Source: Ctenosaura bakeri | Lineage: Eukaryota > Chordata > Lepidosauria > Squamata > Iguanidae | Assembly (NCBI GenBank): GCA_948474755.1 | Contig: CAOLHI010004268.1 | Location: 62,001 to 126,000, forward strand | Reading direction: 5' to 3' | DNA length: 64,000 nucleotides | Shown: positions 44,860 to 55,684 of the stretch, piece after piece | Layout of the letters: each line of letters begins with the position of its first letter | Numbering within the stretch: position 1 is the stretch's first letter | Notes under the pieces: generated by a model | The model's database searches: none | Told to the model about the DNA's origin: nothing | Seen by the model: only the letters and a program-made list of their open reading frames with translations | Translations under genes and position numbers: made by a program

Positions 44860-46860
44860 GAGAGAAGCCCCAACAGACTATGGGGGTGGGCAGTGCCATG
44901 ACCTGCTTGGGTCATTTGCCCAGTTTGATTGGGAATGTGTGTGTGCCTGCTTGTTGATGTGAACTGTCTGTATGTGTATTGGTTAATTGTCTGCAAAGAC
45001 TCATCTTGTCCTGGGGCCAGGGGGAGTCAGGTGATTCTGTGGCTTTAGCCAGGCCTTGGTGGATTGTGTGGAGTGCCCTGAAAGGCTGAGGGTAGTGTGG
45101 ACATTAGCTGACTGGGTTAGAATGAATGAACCCAGTTATATAGAGGGTTCTGAAGATGATCCTCCGTAGCATACCTTATTTGTGAGGGCATCAGCAGGCC
45201 TTCAACTGTGGCCAAAATGCCCCCCATCCTCCTGCTTCAAGCATGCTATTCTCCTCCGGAGGATCTAATGTTATTAGGGAGACCTGCTAGATCAGATTAT
45301 CTTATGCATCCTGTTAGATAGCCCAACCATCCCTTCTCCCCTATGCTTGGGTAATGCTAGGTAGTAGGCTTCCCTAGATCATTCTGTGTCTCTATTTAAC
45401 TATGTACATACATCATTTTTGGGCCCAGCATAATTTGAGCTCATTGGTAGGCCCTGGTCATGTGACTAGACCTTACTGGATCATTTCAGGCTGCTTAGCC
45501 AAGGACCCACTGGACTGATATAGAACTCTATTCAGCCACGTGATCACAGAATTGAAGCCTTGGTAGTGCAACTAGCCCCCACAGGACTATATCATGCTAC
45601 TTTGCACCACATCATATAGGCCTCTAGTATATTATTTCCCTTATTTGCCTGGGTCTCAGTCAGACAGCAGTAGGCCTTTGCAGCCTACTTCCATACCACC
45701 TCACCCCCCCCCCGAGGTCTAGTCATGCAGGCCTCATCCCTGGTGGAATATGAGCACTCGTCAGCCTTTCAGGCCTACCTTTGGTAGCCATAGTCCTTGC
45801 AGCACAGAAAGGGTTATCCTGCTGCATCTGATTAAGCATTAGACCAATATGTCACCCACTGAAACTTGAGTGGGATGTTTTAGCAATGGACTATGAACCT
45901 AGTCACAATGACACTTTAAAAAGATAACAGTGGTCCTAAAAGCAAAGAGTCTACTACCCCCTCTCCAAAAAAACCCCACCCACCTCATTAGACTTCCTCT
46001 TCTTCAAATGATGAAGGGGGTTGATATTACAGAAACAATATTGGCAATACTCCAGACTTTGGAGAAAGATAAGCAAACTAAGGCATCCAAGAAAGGGTCT
46101 AAGGGGTTGCTAAATGGGGTTATTAAAGCCAGTTTAGTTAAGGAGATATTGGCTTGTCTTGATGCCTTGGATTGAGACAAGCAGCAGGAAGGAGTGGATG
46201 TGTGACCTGTGCAGGAGGAGGAGGTGGAGACCATCCCAGTGATGGCAACTAATTCTGCAGAACCTTCAGAAACCAGTCTCCTTGCAGCCAATTCAGGTGA
46301 GATGCATTTCACAGCTGCAGGGGTTACTGGGTGTTATAGTTGGTCATGGGGGCCCTTCTAGTCAGGTATTTAGCTTACTCAATATGCTGGGAACAATTAG
46401 TAGGGCAGGGTTTTCTCCACAGCAGCTGTGGCCCTGGGGGTGGCTGCCATAGACCCAGTGGTACAGTTTTGCCCCAGGTGTGAATTCACAGGCAGGATAA
46501 TATGTGGCTCAAGCCCAATACAGCAAGATAGTTACAGCTCAGCCCAAAATTTGGCTGTCCCTTTAGGTAAACATTTGGTGAGCATTTTAAAATAAAGCAC
46601 TACCATGTAGTCTACTTTCTGTGTCATGATTATAAAAGTCTCTTCCTCCTCTCTCCTCCATCTCTGGTTTTTTGGAATTGCCTCAATAATAAGAATAAGA
46701 GACAGTTTGGAGGCAAAAGGGACAAACAAGAAGGAAAGAGGGGGACAGGGGGACAAGGAACCCCTCCATTTCCACAAGAAACCCAGCCCAATTAATTTAG
46801 AGAGACCCTTGATTTGGTTGCATTTATTTCAGGATCAGAAAGCACAGAATACCTGAGGGT

Positions 46861-48490
46861 GGGATTCAAATTCAGCTTTAGGCTCCTATATCAGGGGGCA
46901 TATATAGGGTCAACCATCTGAAGTTCATGATTACTTTAGAGCACATAGTTAGGGATAAGATTAGGAAGGAAGTGACTGAAGGGAGAGCAGTTGGCTCTTT
47001 CTCATCACCTCAAATTCCCAGCTTGAGAGTGTTTCCTTTAAATGTGGTCCCTAAGAAAGCTCCAGGCGAATACAGAATTATTCACTATCTATCTTATCCA
47101 AAGGGGAGTCAATTAATCACCCAATCCAAGTAAAATTATGTACAGAATGGATCTTGTCCTTTGATACAGCTGTCATAGAGACCCACAGACTCAGCCCAGG
47201 TGCTGAGCTAGTGAAATGCCACATCAGATCTGCATTCCAGTTTCTCCCAGTCCACCCTGATGATTTTGAACTGGTGGGCTTCTCATTTGATGGCATGTTT
47301 TACATGGTTTAGGTCCTGCCCGTGGGGCGCTCAATTTCATTTGTGGCTTTTGAGAAACTCAGTACATTCTTGAATTGGGCAAGCAAATTTAAGAGCAGGG
47401 CTACAGGGCCATTATATAGATTATATATGTCAGGGGATGATAGGAGTTTCAACCCCACAGAAAATGCAGCAGAAAAGCCAGAGCACAGCGAGGCAACAGC
47501 AGCAACCTTGTTCTCCAAAAAGGATACTCACACACGGAGGAGTTTCTTCCAAAACAGGAGGCACTTTATCTTGCAGCAAAGTTCCATTATATACAAAGCA
47601 TAGGACAGACAAACAGAGGCTTACACCAGGTTTGGTCAACAGACAATATAGACTGGGGATTGCTTTCTTATATACATATCTACAACCAATCAGGTAAGGG
47701 TTTGCACACCTCCCTTTACCTTCTGCACACGACCCCAGTTCCTTATGCAACCTTGCAATCATCCACAGCTGGGGCATGATGCAACATCTTTGCAGTGGGC
47801 TGATCATTTTCCAAGGTTCCCTACCTGGAATCCCTGACAATATAATGCCATTATATAGATTATTTCTTATTTATTGGAGAATTTAGAATGTGGTACTGTG
47901 CCTTTCTGTTGACAGAATTTGGCTCACTGATGCAGGAGCTGGGTTTTCTACTGGTACATAAGAAGACTCAAGACAAATCTCACCAATCCTGAGCACCGAA
48001 ACAGACATTGTCAATCAGTTATGTAGATTGCATTGGAGAAAGTAAGTGATTTGAAGCTTAGAGTAGCTTGGTTCCTGGGGCATAGAAAGGCTACGCTCAA
48101 GAGTTTCAGGAACTTATTGGCCACTGGAACTTTGCTTGTAGGGTGGCAGGACCTGGTAAGGCCTTCCTTAGGCAACCTTGTGATACCATTCTCAGTGTTA
48201 CTAGGTTTCATCATCAAATTAGGTAGAAGGAGTTCACTGATTTTAATGGAATCTCCTTTTGAAGGGAGGAGATGAAAATGAAGGATGCTTTTTCAGGTAT
48301 CTTCTGATACTGCTGACTCCACTGGGTTTGTCATATATGTTAGGGGTTCATGGTGTGCTCAATCTTGGTCTTCTGATTAGGCTGAGTCTGGTGTCCCAGC
48401 TAATCTGACTTTTCTAGTTTTTTTTTTCTTTTTCCTACTCCTAGTCACAGTTAAGATTTGGGCTGAGGAGTTGGCTGCCCTGTCCTGCAC
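46861..48490 (+). pseudogene. DIRS reverse transcriptase-RNase H, broken
   Basis: Blocks in order: VRDKIRKEVTEGRAVGSF and PLNVVPKKAPGEYRIIHYLS (46951-47095); ELVKCHIRSAFQFLPVHP and DDFELVGFSFDG (47204-47300); RSISFVAFEKLSTFLNWA (47325-47380). After the LTR insert come HYIDYFLFIGEF (47850; the YxDD box with its second aspartate replaced by tyrosine) and LMQELGFLLVHKKTQDK. Next are LIGHWNFACRVAGPGKAF (48116-48170), characteristic of DIRS, and an RNase H-like DTADSTGFVIYVRGSWCAQS (48305-48365). Several stops and frame changes, e.g. TAG near 47310. Not functional. Confidence 0.88.
47423..47844 (-). mobile_element. Solo LTR, family D, with 5-bp TSD
   Basis: 412 bp at 47428-47839 with inverted termini TGTCAGGG and CCCTGACA and an exact 5-bp duplication ATATA at 47423-47427 and 47840-47844. 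The reverse strand carries a CCAAT-type box (GATTGGTTG, complement near 47683-47691) and a TATA box (TGTATATAAG, near 47667-47676), so it reads leftward. No internal sequence: a solo LTR. It sits in the DIRS reverse-transcriptase remnant and is younger than it. Confidence 0.9.
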
Positions 48491-49654
48491 CCAATCTGGC
48501 TATCTAGGTATTTCTCAACAAAAATCCTAACACAGTATATTTTTTGATCAAGGGATAGGCTTCTGGGTGAATTCAACTAAATGTGCTTGCCAACATTTTT
48601 CATATGGTTGCAGTTTATAGTAAAAAAGAATTGAAAAGAAGCAAGCATATGTTGGAACATGTATGTCCACACCTGCCATTCACATTTTGCCCTCGCACGT
48701 TCTGAAACACACCTGGTGAGGGCAGGCTCTGCAGTGTTTGAAATCAGTATAAGATTATTTCGAATGACAATGTTTGAAGATAAATAAGATTCTTGAGTAG
48801 GCAAAACCTGAAGTGATCATATAGTTAGAAAACAAATATTTTCTAGGGCATGCTGACTAGCAGTTTTAGAAGAGAGGTTACAAGATCATTCTAGCATGTG
48901 AATATTGAGAGAAAAGTCTCCTAGAAGCATCTATTCACCCTCTAAATGGTACTGTGAGCTGATGCTCTGTACTACCCAGCCAGTAGTGCTTTATCAGAAG
49001 CATAGCAAAAAACTACCTCTGTGAAATATGGGGGTATTGATATTCGTGATAAACGATCTCAGCAGTTCTTACAGTATAAGACAGCCCTTCAGTTCCTCTT
49101 CTTTGTAGCAACACAGCTTGGAGACCTGTTTCTGAAGCAACTGTGGAGAGCTTGATCTCTTTCAGTGGGTCAAGGGATTGCAACATCTCACACTGCTGTC
49201 AGTACATACTTGAAATCTTTGAACTCTCTTTCATGCTCTGCCATCCACATCCACTGAACATCACTATGAAGCAGACTTTCTCAGTAAATTCCCAAACTAA
49301 AGCTTGATGGTTAGGGGCAAACTTACTAATATTCTAGGCATATTATTGAAATGCAACCTTTTCAAGCATAGATAGTGCTGATTTCATTTTCTGTTATAGA
49401 TAAGGAACACTTAAATGGAATGAGGATAGGAGAGATAGGGAAAAGAAATAGTCCCTTATATTTTGACTATATAGAGAGGGATATAGAGATGTAAATAAAC
49501 ATAAACAGAAAAATTTATAAATAGATTGATATACAGATACAGATACAGAATAAGATACAGATGCAGATACATAGGTAGTCCTTTTGACCAAGAAAGTTGA
49601 TTCATCATATAGCAAAGGCAATTAAACAGAGGAAAGAGATAATTTTTGAGAACT
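48491..49654. other. Unassigned DNA
   Basis: No gene. An (AGATAC)n-like stretch lies at about 49531-49572. Confidence 0.4.
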
Positions 49655-50060
49655 TCATTTTATTTATTTGATTTATGTCTGACCTTCTTTCTAATATTGG
49701 AAACAATTGACTTACAAAATAAGTAGTGTTGCACAATATAAAATGTAATTGCTGTTGTTGTTCTGTGCCTTCAAGCCATTTCTGTCTTATGGTGACCCTA
49801 TCATAGAGTTTGATGTGTCCAAGGTCATCTCATGGGTTTCCACGGCTGAATGGGGAATTAAATCTGGGTCTACATGGTCATAGTCCAATGCTCAAACCAC
49901 TACACCATGGTGGTTCTCATAAATTTTTAATCTACATCTATATCTATCTGATACACGTTAAACAATGGACAATAGCAAAGTTCAAAAGCAAATTAACAAT
50001 CATATTAAAACACTGAAGAGACTTTTAAAATAGAACAACGATAAAGAAAGATCAGTATAT
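49655..50060 (-). repeat. Decayed L2-tail-like repeat hosting a SINE
   Basis: TTTTATTTATTTGATTTATG, TCTGACCTTCTTTCTAATAT and ACAATTGACTTACAAAATAA before the SINE, and A-rich AACAATCATATTAAAACACT after it, resemble a reverse-strand LINE/SINE 3' tail as at 35281. Weak. Confidence 0.35.
49748..49920 (-). mobile_element. Sauria-type SINE
   Basis: Plus-strand TTGCTGTTGTTGTTCTGTGC, CTTCAAGCCATTTCTGTC, TTATGGTGACCCTATCATAG, AAGGTCATCTCATGGGTTTC and CAAACCACTACACCATGGTG, tail to head; an internal part is deleted. Inserted in an older L2-tail-like repeat. Confidence 0.85.
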
Positions 50061-50918
50061 CCCAAGTGAAATAATTACTTCAATGAACAGTTATCAGTTA
50101 AAGGTCTGGATAAACAGAAATGGTCTTTGCCTACCTGCAGAAAAACAACAGAAACACATCCAACCCAGCCCACTATGGGACATACTTTCATGGCCTGAAG
50201 AGCAGCCACTAAGAATGTCCTTTCCAAGGTCCTCATCAAATGAAGTATCCTTCAGATATAATAAAAAATAAAATTTAATAAAATAACACACACATACACA
50301 TGATATATATACATATATACACACACACATACACAAAAATTCTGAATTTAAATCAGAGTTTAAATTTTTTTAAAAAAGTTTTCATCAAAAGCCATGCAAA
50401 TGTTGGGTGAAATCATGTTGGTTAGTTCTAAGTAAACTAGGGTCACTAAACAAATAATTGTGTGGTGAATTGACACACAGATAAATCCCTCTTATTAAGT
50501 GGGGCTACTTTGCCTAGGATTAACAATAAGATTTAGGCCACTATTAGGCATTAATATTTGGGGCAGTCAGTTTGAAACCATGTTTGTTTTAAGTACACAA
50601 TATTGATATTCCTGACACATTTTTCCTTCCTCAAAAGAAGGAACTCTAATAGGGTAGGTCATTAGCTGCATTAGGAAGTCATTTCCTAAGGTGTTCTTGA
50701 CTTTCAGTGGGATAGGATTGCACTGTATCAGGCAGGAAATATTCCAGAATTTTACATTGCCTGCTGTGCTCTCCAGATATCAAAACTTCTTCTCAAGCCA
50801 TTGGTCTACAGCATGTAAAACTGAGCAAAGTGCAATACAAAGAGGAACTGTATCTCAGGAATCAGAAATGGATTTTAGATTATGTGAGGGCAGTTGCCTT
50901 CACACCTATCCTACTCTC

Positions 50919-50956
<38 letters not shown>

Positions 50957-51030
50957 TAATACAGATCACCTAAATCTTTTTGGAGTAAAATCAGAATTAT
51001 CTTCCATAGCTAATCTTCTCCACAGAATGC
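50061..51030. other. Unassigned DNA with (TG)n
   Basis: ACACATAC/ATATATAC words at 50287-50335 and (TG)n at 50921-50953. The 137-codon frame at 50691-51104 runs through the (TG)n tract and into the MITE and is not a gene. Confidence 0.45.
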
Positions 51031-51552
51031 CTCTTAAGCCCTTTCCGCACCAGGCAATTAGAACGGGGCAGTGCAGAGGTCATCTGCACCTTGGAGCGGA
51101 CTAGGAGTGGACTACTTACCAGAGATCCACACCTCAGTCTGCTCCAAAATGACCCCAAGTGGTCCTCCAGTGTGTTTTCTAAAGACTGCAAAAAACAGGT
51201 CTTTATTTTCCTGGAATGTGCCATTGCATTCCTGCTCCCTTGTACAGATTCACAGGCTTGTACCAATGCGAGCCTGCGATGCGCGGAGGGCAGGCCTTGG
51301 GCCTGGTGAGCTTCAGTGGTTGGTTAGGACCCACGACCAACCGGAAGCCACCATTTTGGAAGCCGGAAGTCACCATTTTGGAAGCCAGAGCAGTGAGGAT
51401 CTACAGACCTCACACTGCTCTGATTCGCCCTGGACCAAGGAGGAGCCCTGCGGAAGGGCTTCAGGGACAGTCCGTATTGCTTTGGACCCCAGAAGAAGTG
51501 GTAGGTAATGGCACAGAGCGATTCCCTTGCCTCGTGCAGAAAGGGCCTTAGA
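51031..51552 (+). mobile_element. MITE family 2, copy C
   Basis: Left end GCCCTTTCCGCACCAGGCAA (51038), right end TTGCCTCGTGCAGAAAGGGC (to 51546). Collinear with copy A: TGCACCTTGGAGCGGACTAG, CCAAGTGGTCCTCCAG, CCGGAAGCCACCATTTTGGA (here partly duplicated: GAAGCCACCATTTTGGAAGC and GGAAGTCACCATTTTGGAAG), CGGAAGGGCTTCAGGGACAG. Flank similarity is weak (CTCTTAAG, GCCTTAGA). Best-preserved copy. Confidence 0.85.
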
Positions 51553-52630
51553 ATATGGTCTACAGAGAGGGCAGGGAAGGAAAGATCACCAGCTGATCAT
51601 TGTGAAGGGGGTCAAGTAAGTCAGCTTTCTCAGGAAAATTATTTGCTTTCAGCACTGAAAATACCTAACGGGACCAACTGAACTCTGTGCCCTGCAAATG
51701 GTCTTTTAATTCTGTGTGTGTGTGTGTGTGAAGGGGAGGAGAGGGGAGGTGCCTATCTATTAAAACTTTCTAAGTGATAAGATGGTTATTTGCCTTTCCC
51801 AGGGTTACAGCTTGCCTTCAGTTCCATTCTGCAAGCAGATATATGCAATTGCTTTATGATACATTTAGATTGTCTGTTTTTGAAGGAAAACAAAACACTT
51901 GCAGCTTCAGAATAAGAATTGCTTCAAGAGCTACTGTCAGATAATAGGCTTGCCACGTTTTCAAAGCCTTTCTCCTGGGCCTTTAACAACAACACAACAC
52001 AACACAGAGATATTAGTAGATAAAGCATTCCTTTGGAAAGTAACAGGAAAAGCTTGCATTGTGGAATCTCTGGAAGTCCACACAGCTTTTACAGGTATAA
52101 AAACAAGATCAGAAAAACAAAATAATCCTAAATGGGGTAAGGAGACTTAAATGTTTAGTAAAAACTGTCACAGTCAGGGCAGTATTGTGAGTGGCCAAAT
52201 CTCATGGGACCTAAACTTGCAAAGTGTCACTTTCACTTAACCTACTGAGATGAATACTTTCAGTTAATGATTCAGCTATTAAGAAACAACAGACTGAGTC
52301 ACAGCAACAGAAACTCTGTTCTGTAATATGCACAACACAATGGAAGCTGATGACTCTGATGTCAGTAGGGCAGTGGATCCATTCCAGATTACAGTCTGAA
52401 TTTTAAAGGAACTGTTTTAGAGATAAGATTCAGTACTTTGGATACTTTCTTTGAACTAAAACCCCAAATGGATTCACCATCCCACTGACTAACACACAGG
52501 TTTCATAGTGAACATCAATTTTAGGTCCTAAAATCATCTGTCACATTCCGTTCAGTATCTCAACATATTGAACTATACACCAATATTCTTACTTCAAGAC
52601 CAAGACCAATTTCCGCATTGCTCAATAGAC
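51553..52630. other. Unassigned DNA
   Basis: (GT)n at 51715-51731. An 83-codon frame at 51899-52150 lacks features. Confidence 0.4.
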
Positions 52631-52840
52631 TAGGGGCTTTTCCACACTACACTGTTATAGTGCTATTATTCCACTTTCAACATCCCATGGAATCCTGGGG
52701 TTTGCATTTGGGGAGGAGAGTATTTAGAATTCTCAGCCAGAGAGCTCTTTGGCCTCAGTAAACTATAAACCCCAGAATTCCACAGGAGGTTGAAAGTGGA
52801 ATAATAGCACTACTATCACAGGGTAGTGCAGAAAAGCCCT
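52631..52840. mobile_element. Palindromic MITE, family 1, copy f
   Basis: Left end GGGGCTTTTCCACACTACAC, right end GTAGTGCAGAAAAGCCC. Inner arms TATTATTCCACTTTCAACAT and GTTGAAAGTGGAATAATAGC face each other, as do GAATCCTGGGGTTTGCA and TATAAACCCCAGAATTCCA. Core GAATTCTCAGCCAGAGAGCT as in copy d. The termini differ from the others (CTTTTCC for CATTTCC). Confidence 0.88.
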
Positions 52841-53067
52841 TTGAGTCCCTGCCATCTTTCAATTGTTATGAATGTCTTCTGCCCATAAAGGTGGTATTAT
52901 TCAGCTCTATAGTGGTTGTATCCTAGGAAGGCCCTCACAAAACTGAAGTGTTTCAGTATATATATATATATTTATGGAACATTAGTTGGGTTAGTTATAT
53001 TAGAACTTGTATTCACAGGTTTATTGAGAGGTGCTGTTTTGTTTATAGCTTTTTTAGAAAGATATAT

Positions 53068-53215
53068 TTAAAAATAAGGTGCTACCATATGGTTTACTTT
53101 CTGTGTCATGATGAAAAAAGCCTTTTTCTCCTGATAGCATCAGGCTCCTCTGGTCTTTGGAGGCTGAATACAGAATTCCATAATTGTCATGACAAAAACA
53201 TGAGTCAGAACCTAT
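53068..53215 (+). mobile_element. Possible DIRS gag fragment
   Basis: GCTACCATATGGTTTACTTT, CTGTGTCATGATGAAAAAAG and CCTTTTTCTCCTG closely follow 46598-46650 of the DIRS remnant (CACTACCATGTAGTCTACTT, CTGTGTCATGATTATAAAAG). It reads KIRCYHMVYFLCHDEKSLF in frame. The match covers only about 100 bp, so a second DIRS copy fragment is likely but not certain. Confidence 0.5.
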
Positions 53216-55684
53216 GAGTGCGAAGGTGACCAATTAATTCCAACCAAACAACAAAACTCAGTTCCTGCAATTCCTGTAGTAGAAGTGAACACTTCAGAAA
53301 GTTTCGGAGTCCCTTAATTATTTCCTGGAACTTGCCTGTTCTTTTTGTTTGTTACCAATTCTCTCCACTTCAGATTCTGAAGAATAATATGATTTAATTC
53401 AATGCCCTGTATTATTTAGCTCCTTTAAAAAAAAAAAAAAAAGTCCAGTGTTGCTGGTTAGAAAAATCCCTGAGCTATTGGCTGCTTTGTGGCACACAAT
53501 GAATGAAGCTTTGTAATTCTCTCAGCAGCACTTTACTTCCATATCACCACCTGAGGATTTGCCCTGTAGGTGTTCTTTTACTGCTGAAACATACACACAA
53601 AAATTGAGTCCTTTAAAAATAGCATTTAAAAAGTAACATCAGCCTTATATATATATTTAAAAAAAACCTTGATATTCATCTATTTAAATAGAGAAGCCAC
53701 AGGAACCATTGTCACCTCAGCATTCTTAATGAGGAAAAAATCAGTTTCAGAAATTATTAAGATGAAAAACACACTTGAACAAATGTAAAGCTGAAACCCA
53801 GCAGGTGGAATGAAGTCTTGTTTTGTGGCAGGAGAGGTAGGTGGAGCTTTTACAGAATGCAGCTACAGTTATACATGCAGAGGTTTCATTTAGGGGGTCC
53901 ATGGGGAGCAATAATGCTCATTTATTTTAAGAGGTAAGGGGAGGATAGTGGGAAGGAGGAACAGAAGGGAGTGACTTGTTGAAGAATATGCAGTGTTTAT
54001 AAGGCATAAGAGGAGAGTGGGCTATAACCAGAAAATTAAGGCTGTGGATTTCCTGGGCTTTAAGAGGCAATAGAAAATTCTATTGTTATGTCTGAAAGCT
54101 GCTCAGATAGGATTTTCCACAAGACTCTTTGGGAAGTGATGTGGAGGAGAAAAGGGATAACAACTAAATTACTATAGAGGTTCCATTAAAAGAGAGAGAG
54201 AGAGAGAGACAGCAAAGTCAAATGCATCTATGAAGACACTGTCAGGTAAAAGGCATTTTAGCAGAGACATATGGTTAAAAAAGGTATAACTAAGATGTGC
54301 AACAAAGCTGTATGATCAAATTTACTGACACTTGTTCCCTAAATAACATACTGAAAACACTACTTTCTACAATCTTCTACTGTTGTTTATTGCTATTTTT
54401 TTTTAAAGTATTTTGGCACCTTTATGATACTAGTGCTGAAGACTGGAACACTGGTAAGCTTTCCAGAACTAGCTTGTTTCCTAGGTTCTCATTTTTGCTG
54501 AGGTTAGAATGGTACCTCTAATTCATGAGCCAGGATCTTTCAGACTTGTTAAAGTGACTTCTAAAGCTACTTTATGTTCTGATTAAAACACACAAGTGTG
54601 ATAGAGATAACTGAGTACTGGAGAAATGTATTTATCATGGCTGCATGAAAGGATTTGTAGCCTGGGATGAAATAAAACAGTAGTAAGAGCTCAATATCCC
54701 TGAGCTTGTTCACACACATCTTCCTGGCTGTATCATTACAGTATCAGGAGGAGACATGCATACATGAATGAATCAACACAGTTCAGCACTACTTACAGAA
54801 ACTATGGTTTTCAGTGGAGTCAGTTGATATGTTCAGTGTGTAACTATCAAGGGCTGGGTAATCAAAAATTAAAAAAACAAGGTGATGTGTGCATAAGGGT
54901 GTGAACCAACCCTTGCCACTACTACTGTATGAATAATTGAAGTGACGGGCCCTTGGAAAATTCCCATTCTGATCCTCAAAATGAGTGTCTCCTCTGCTCC
55001 CCAGTAACTGGCTCTTTCTTGATAGCATCAGGCCACTCTGAGAGACCTTGCATACATCTACAGTAAGGTGGAACTCACTCCTTTCCCTCTGGATCTCCGC
55101 CATTTGAAACCATATGTAGGAAATGGAGCTCCTGTAATACCTCCTGGATCACTTGATAACCTGAATAGGCTAAACTACTAGCCTCTACTTACCTGTGATG
55201 TTACAACTTTTGAGAATTGCCACATTAAATTATTGTCAGTGGGGGAACAAACTTTCACACCCTGCTTATCAGTTTGTCTAGATCTCCTTTTCTTCTTTGA
55301 AACACACAGTCTGATTCCCCTGTCTTCACAATTGATAATCAGCTCACAGTAGGACACAGTCTAATACCATTGCACTTTTTTTTTTTTTGCTCAATTGTCT
55401 CTTTAATTGGAAGGGAGAAAAGTCATTAAAATTAAAATGGGGTGGAAGTTTTTCAGTCATTCTTAGTGTCTAATAATTAACCTGCCTCTGCTTCCCCATG
55501 CTATGGCTTCAATATCTATATAGCATTCAGTGTTAGTTTAAAGAAATTGGTAGGAGTGAACTCCCCACACTTTGGAAAGCTAAACTGGACCTGAGCCTCA
55601 GTTAAAAAAAAAACAAAAAAAACAAAAAAACCAGGTCACACACATGCAGTTTATTTGGGGGGGGGAGTGGGGGATTTTCCATCT
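53216..55684. other. Unassigned DNA with short tracts
   Basis: A-tract at 53427-53442, (GA)n at 54190-54209, T-tract at 55377-55389, and A/C-rich AAACAAAAAAAACAAAAAAA at 55603-55631. No supported gene. Confidence 0.4.
54409..54453 (+). other. Micro-exon-like 45-bp segment (very tentative)
   Basis: A strong polypyrimidine tract and AAAG (TTTATTGCTATTTTTTTTTA-AAG, ending 54408) precede 45 bp that end ACTG before a consensus-like donor GTAAGC at 54454. One frame reads FWHLYDTSAEDWNT. The size is a multiple of 3. No protein recognised; splice-like signals this short arise by chance. Confidence 0.12.

Larger units (their letters stand above)
44860..48490 (+). mobile_element. DIRS-like retrotransposon remnant
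   Basis: A forward-strand, heavily mutated element identified by its reverse-transcriptase/RNase H region (46861-48490). Upstream lies a GC-richer leader (44860-45200, with TATA-like AGTTATATAGAGG at about 45133) and a gag-like part (45930-46860, fragments KAKSLLPPLQKNP and YHVVYFLCHDYKS). The extent to the left is inferred from composition and spacing. No tyrosine recombinase or methyltransferase is seen downstream, and the terminal repeats are not defined, so the 3' half is lost. A solo LTR interrupts it at 47428-47839. DIRS elements are known from reptiles. Confidence 0.75.
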
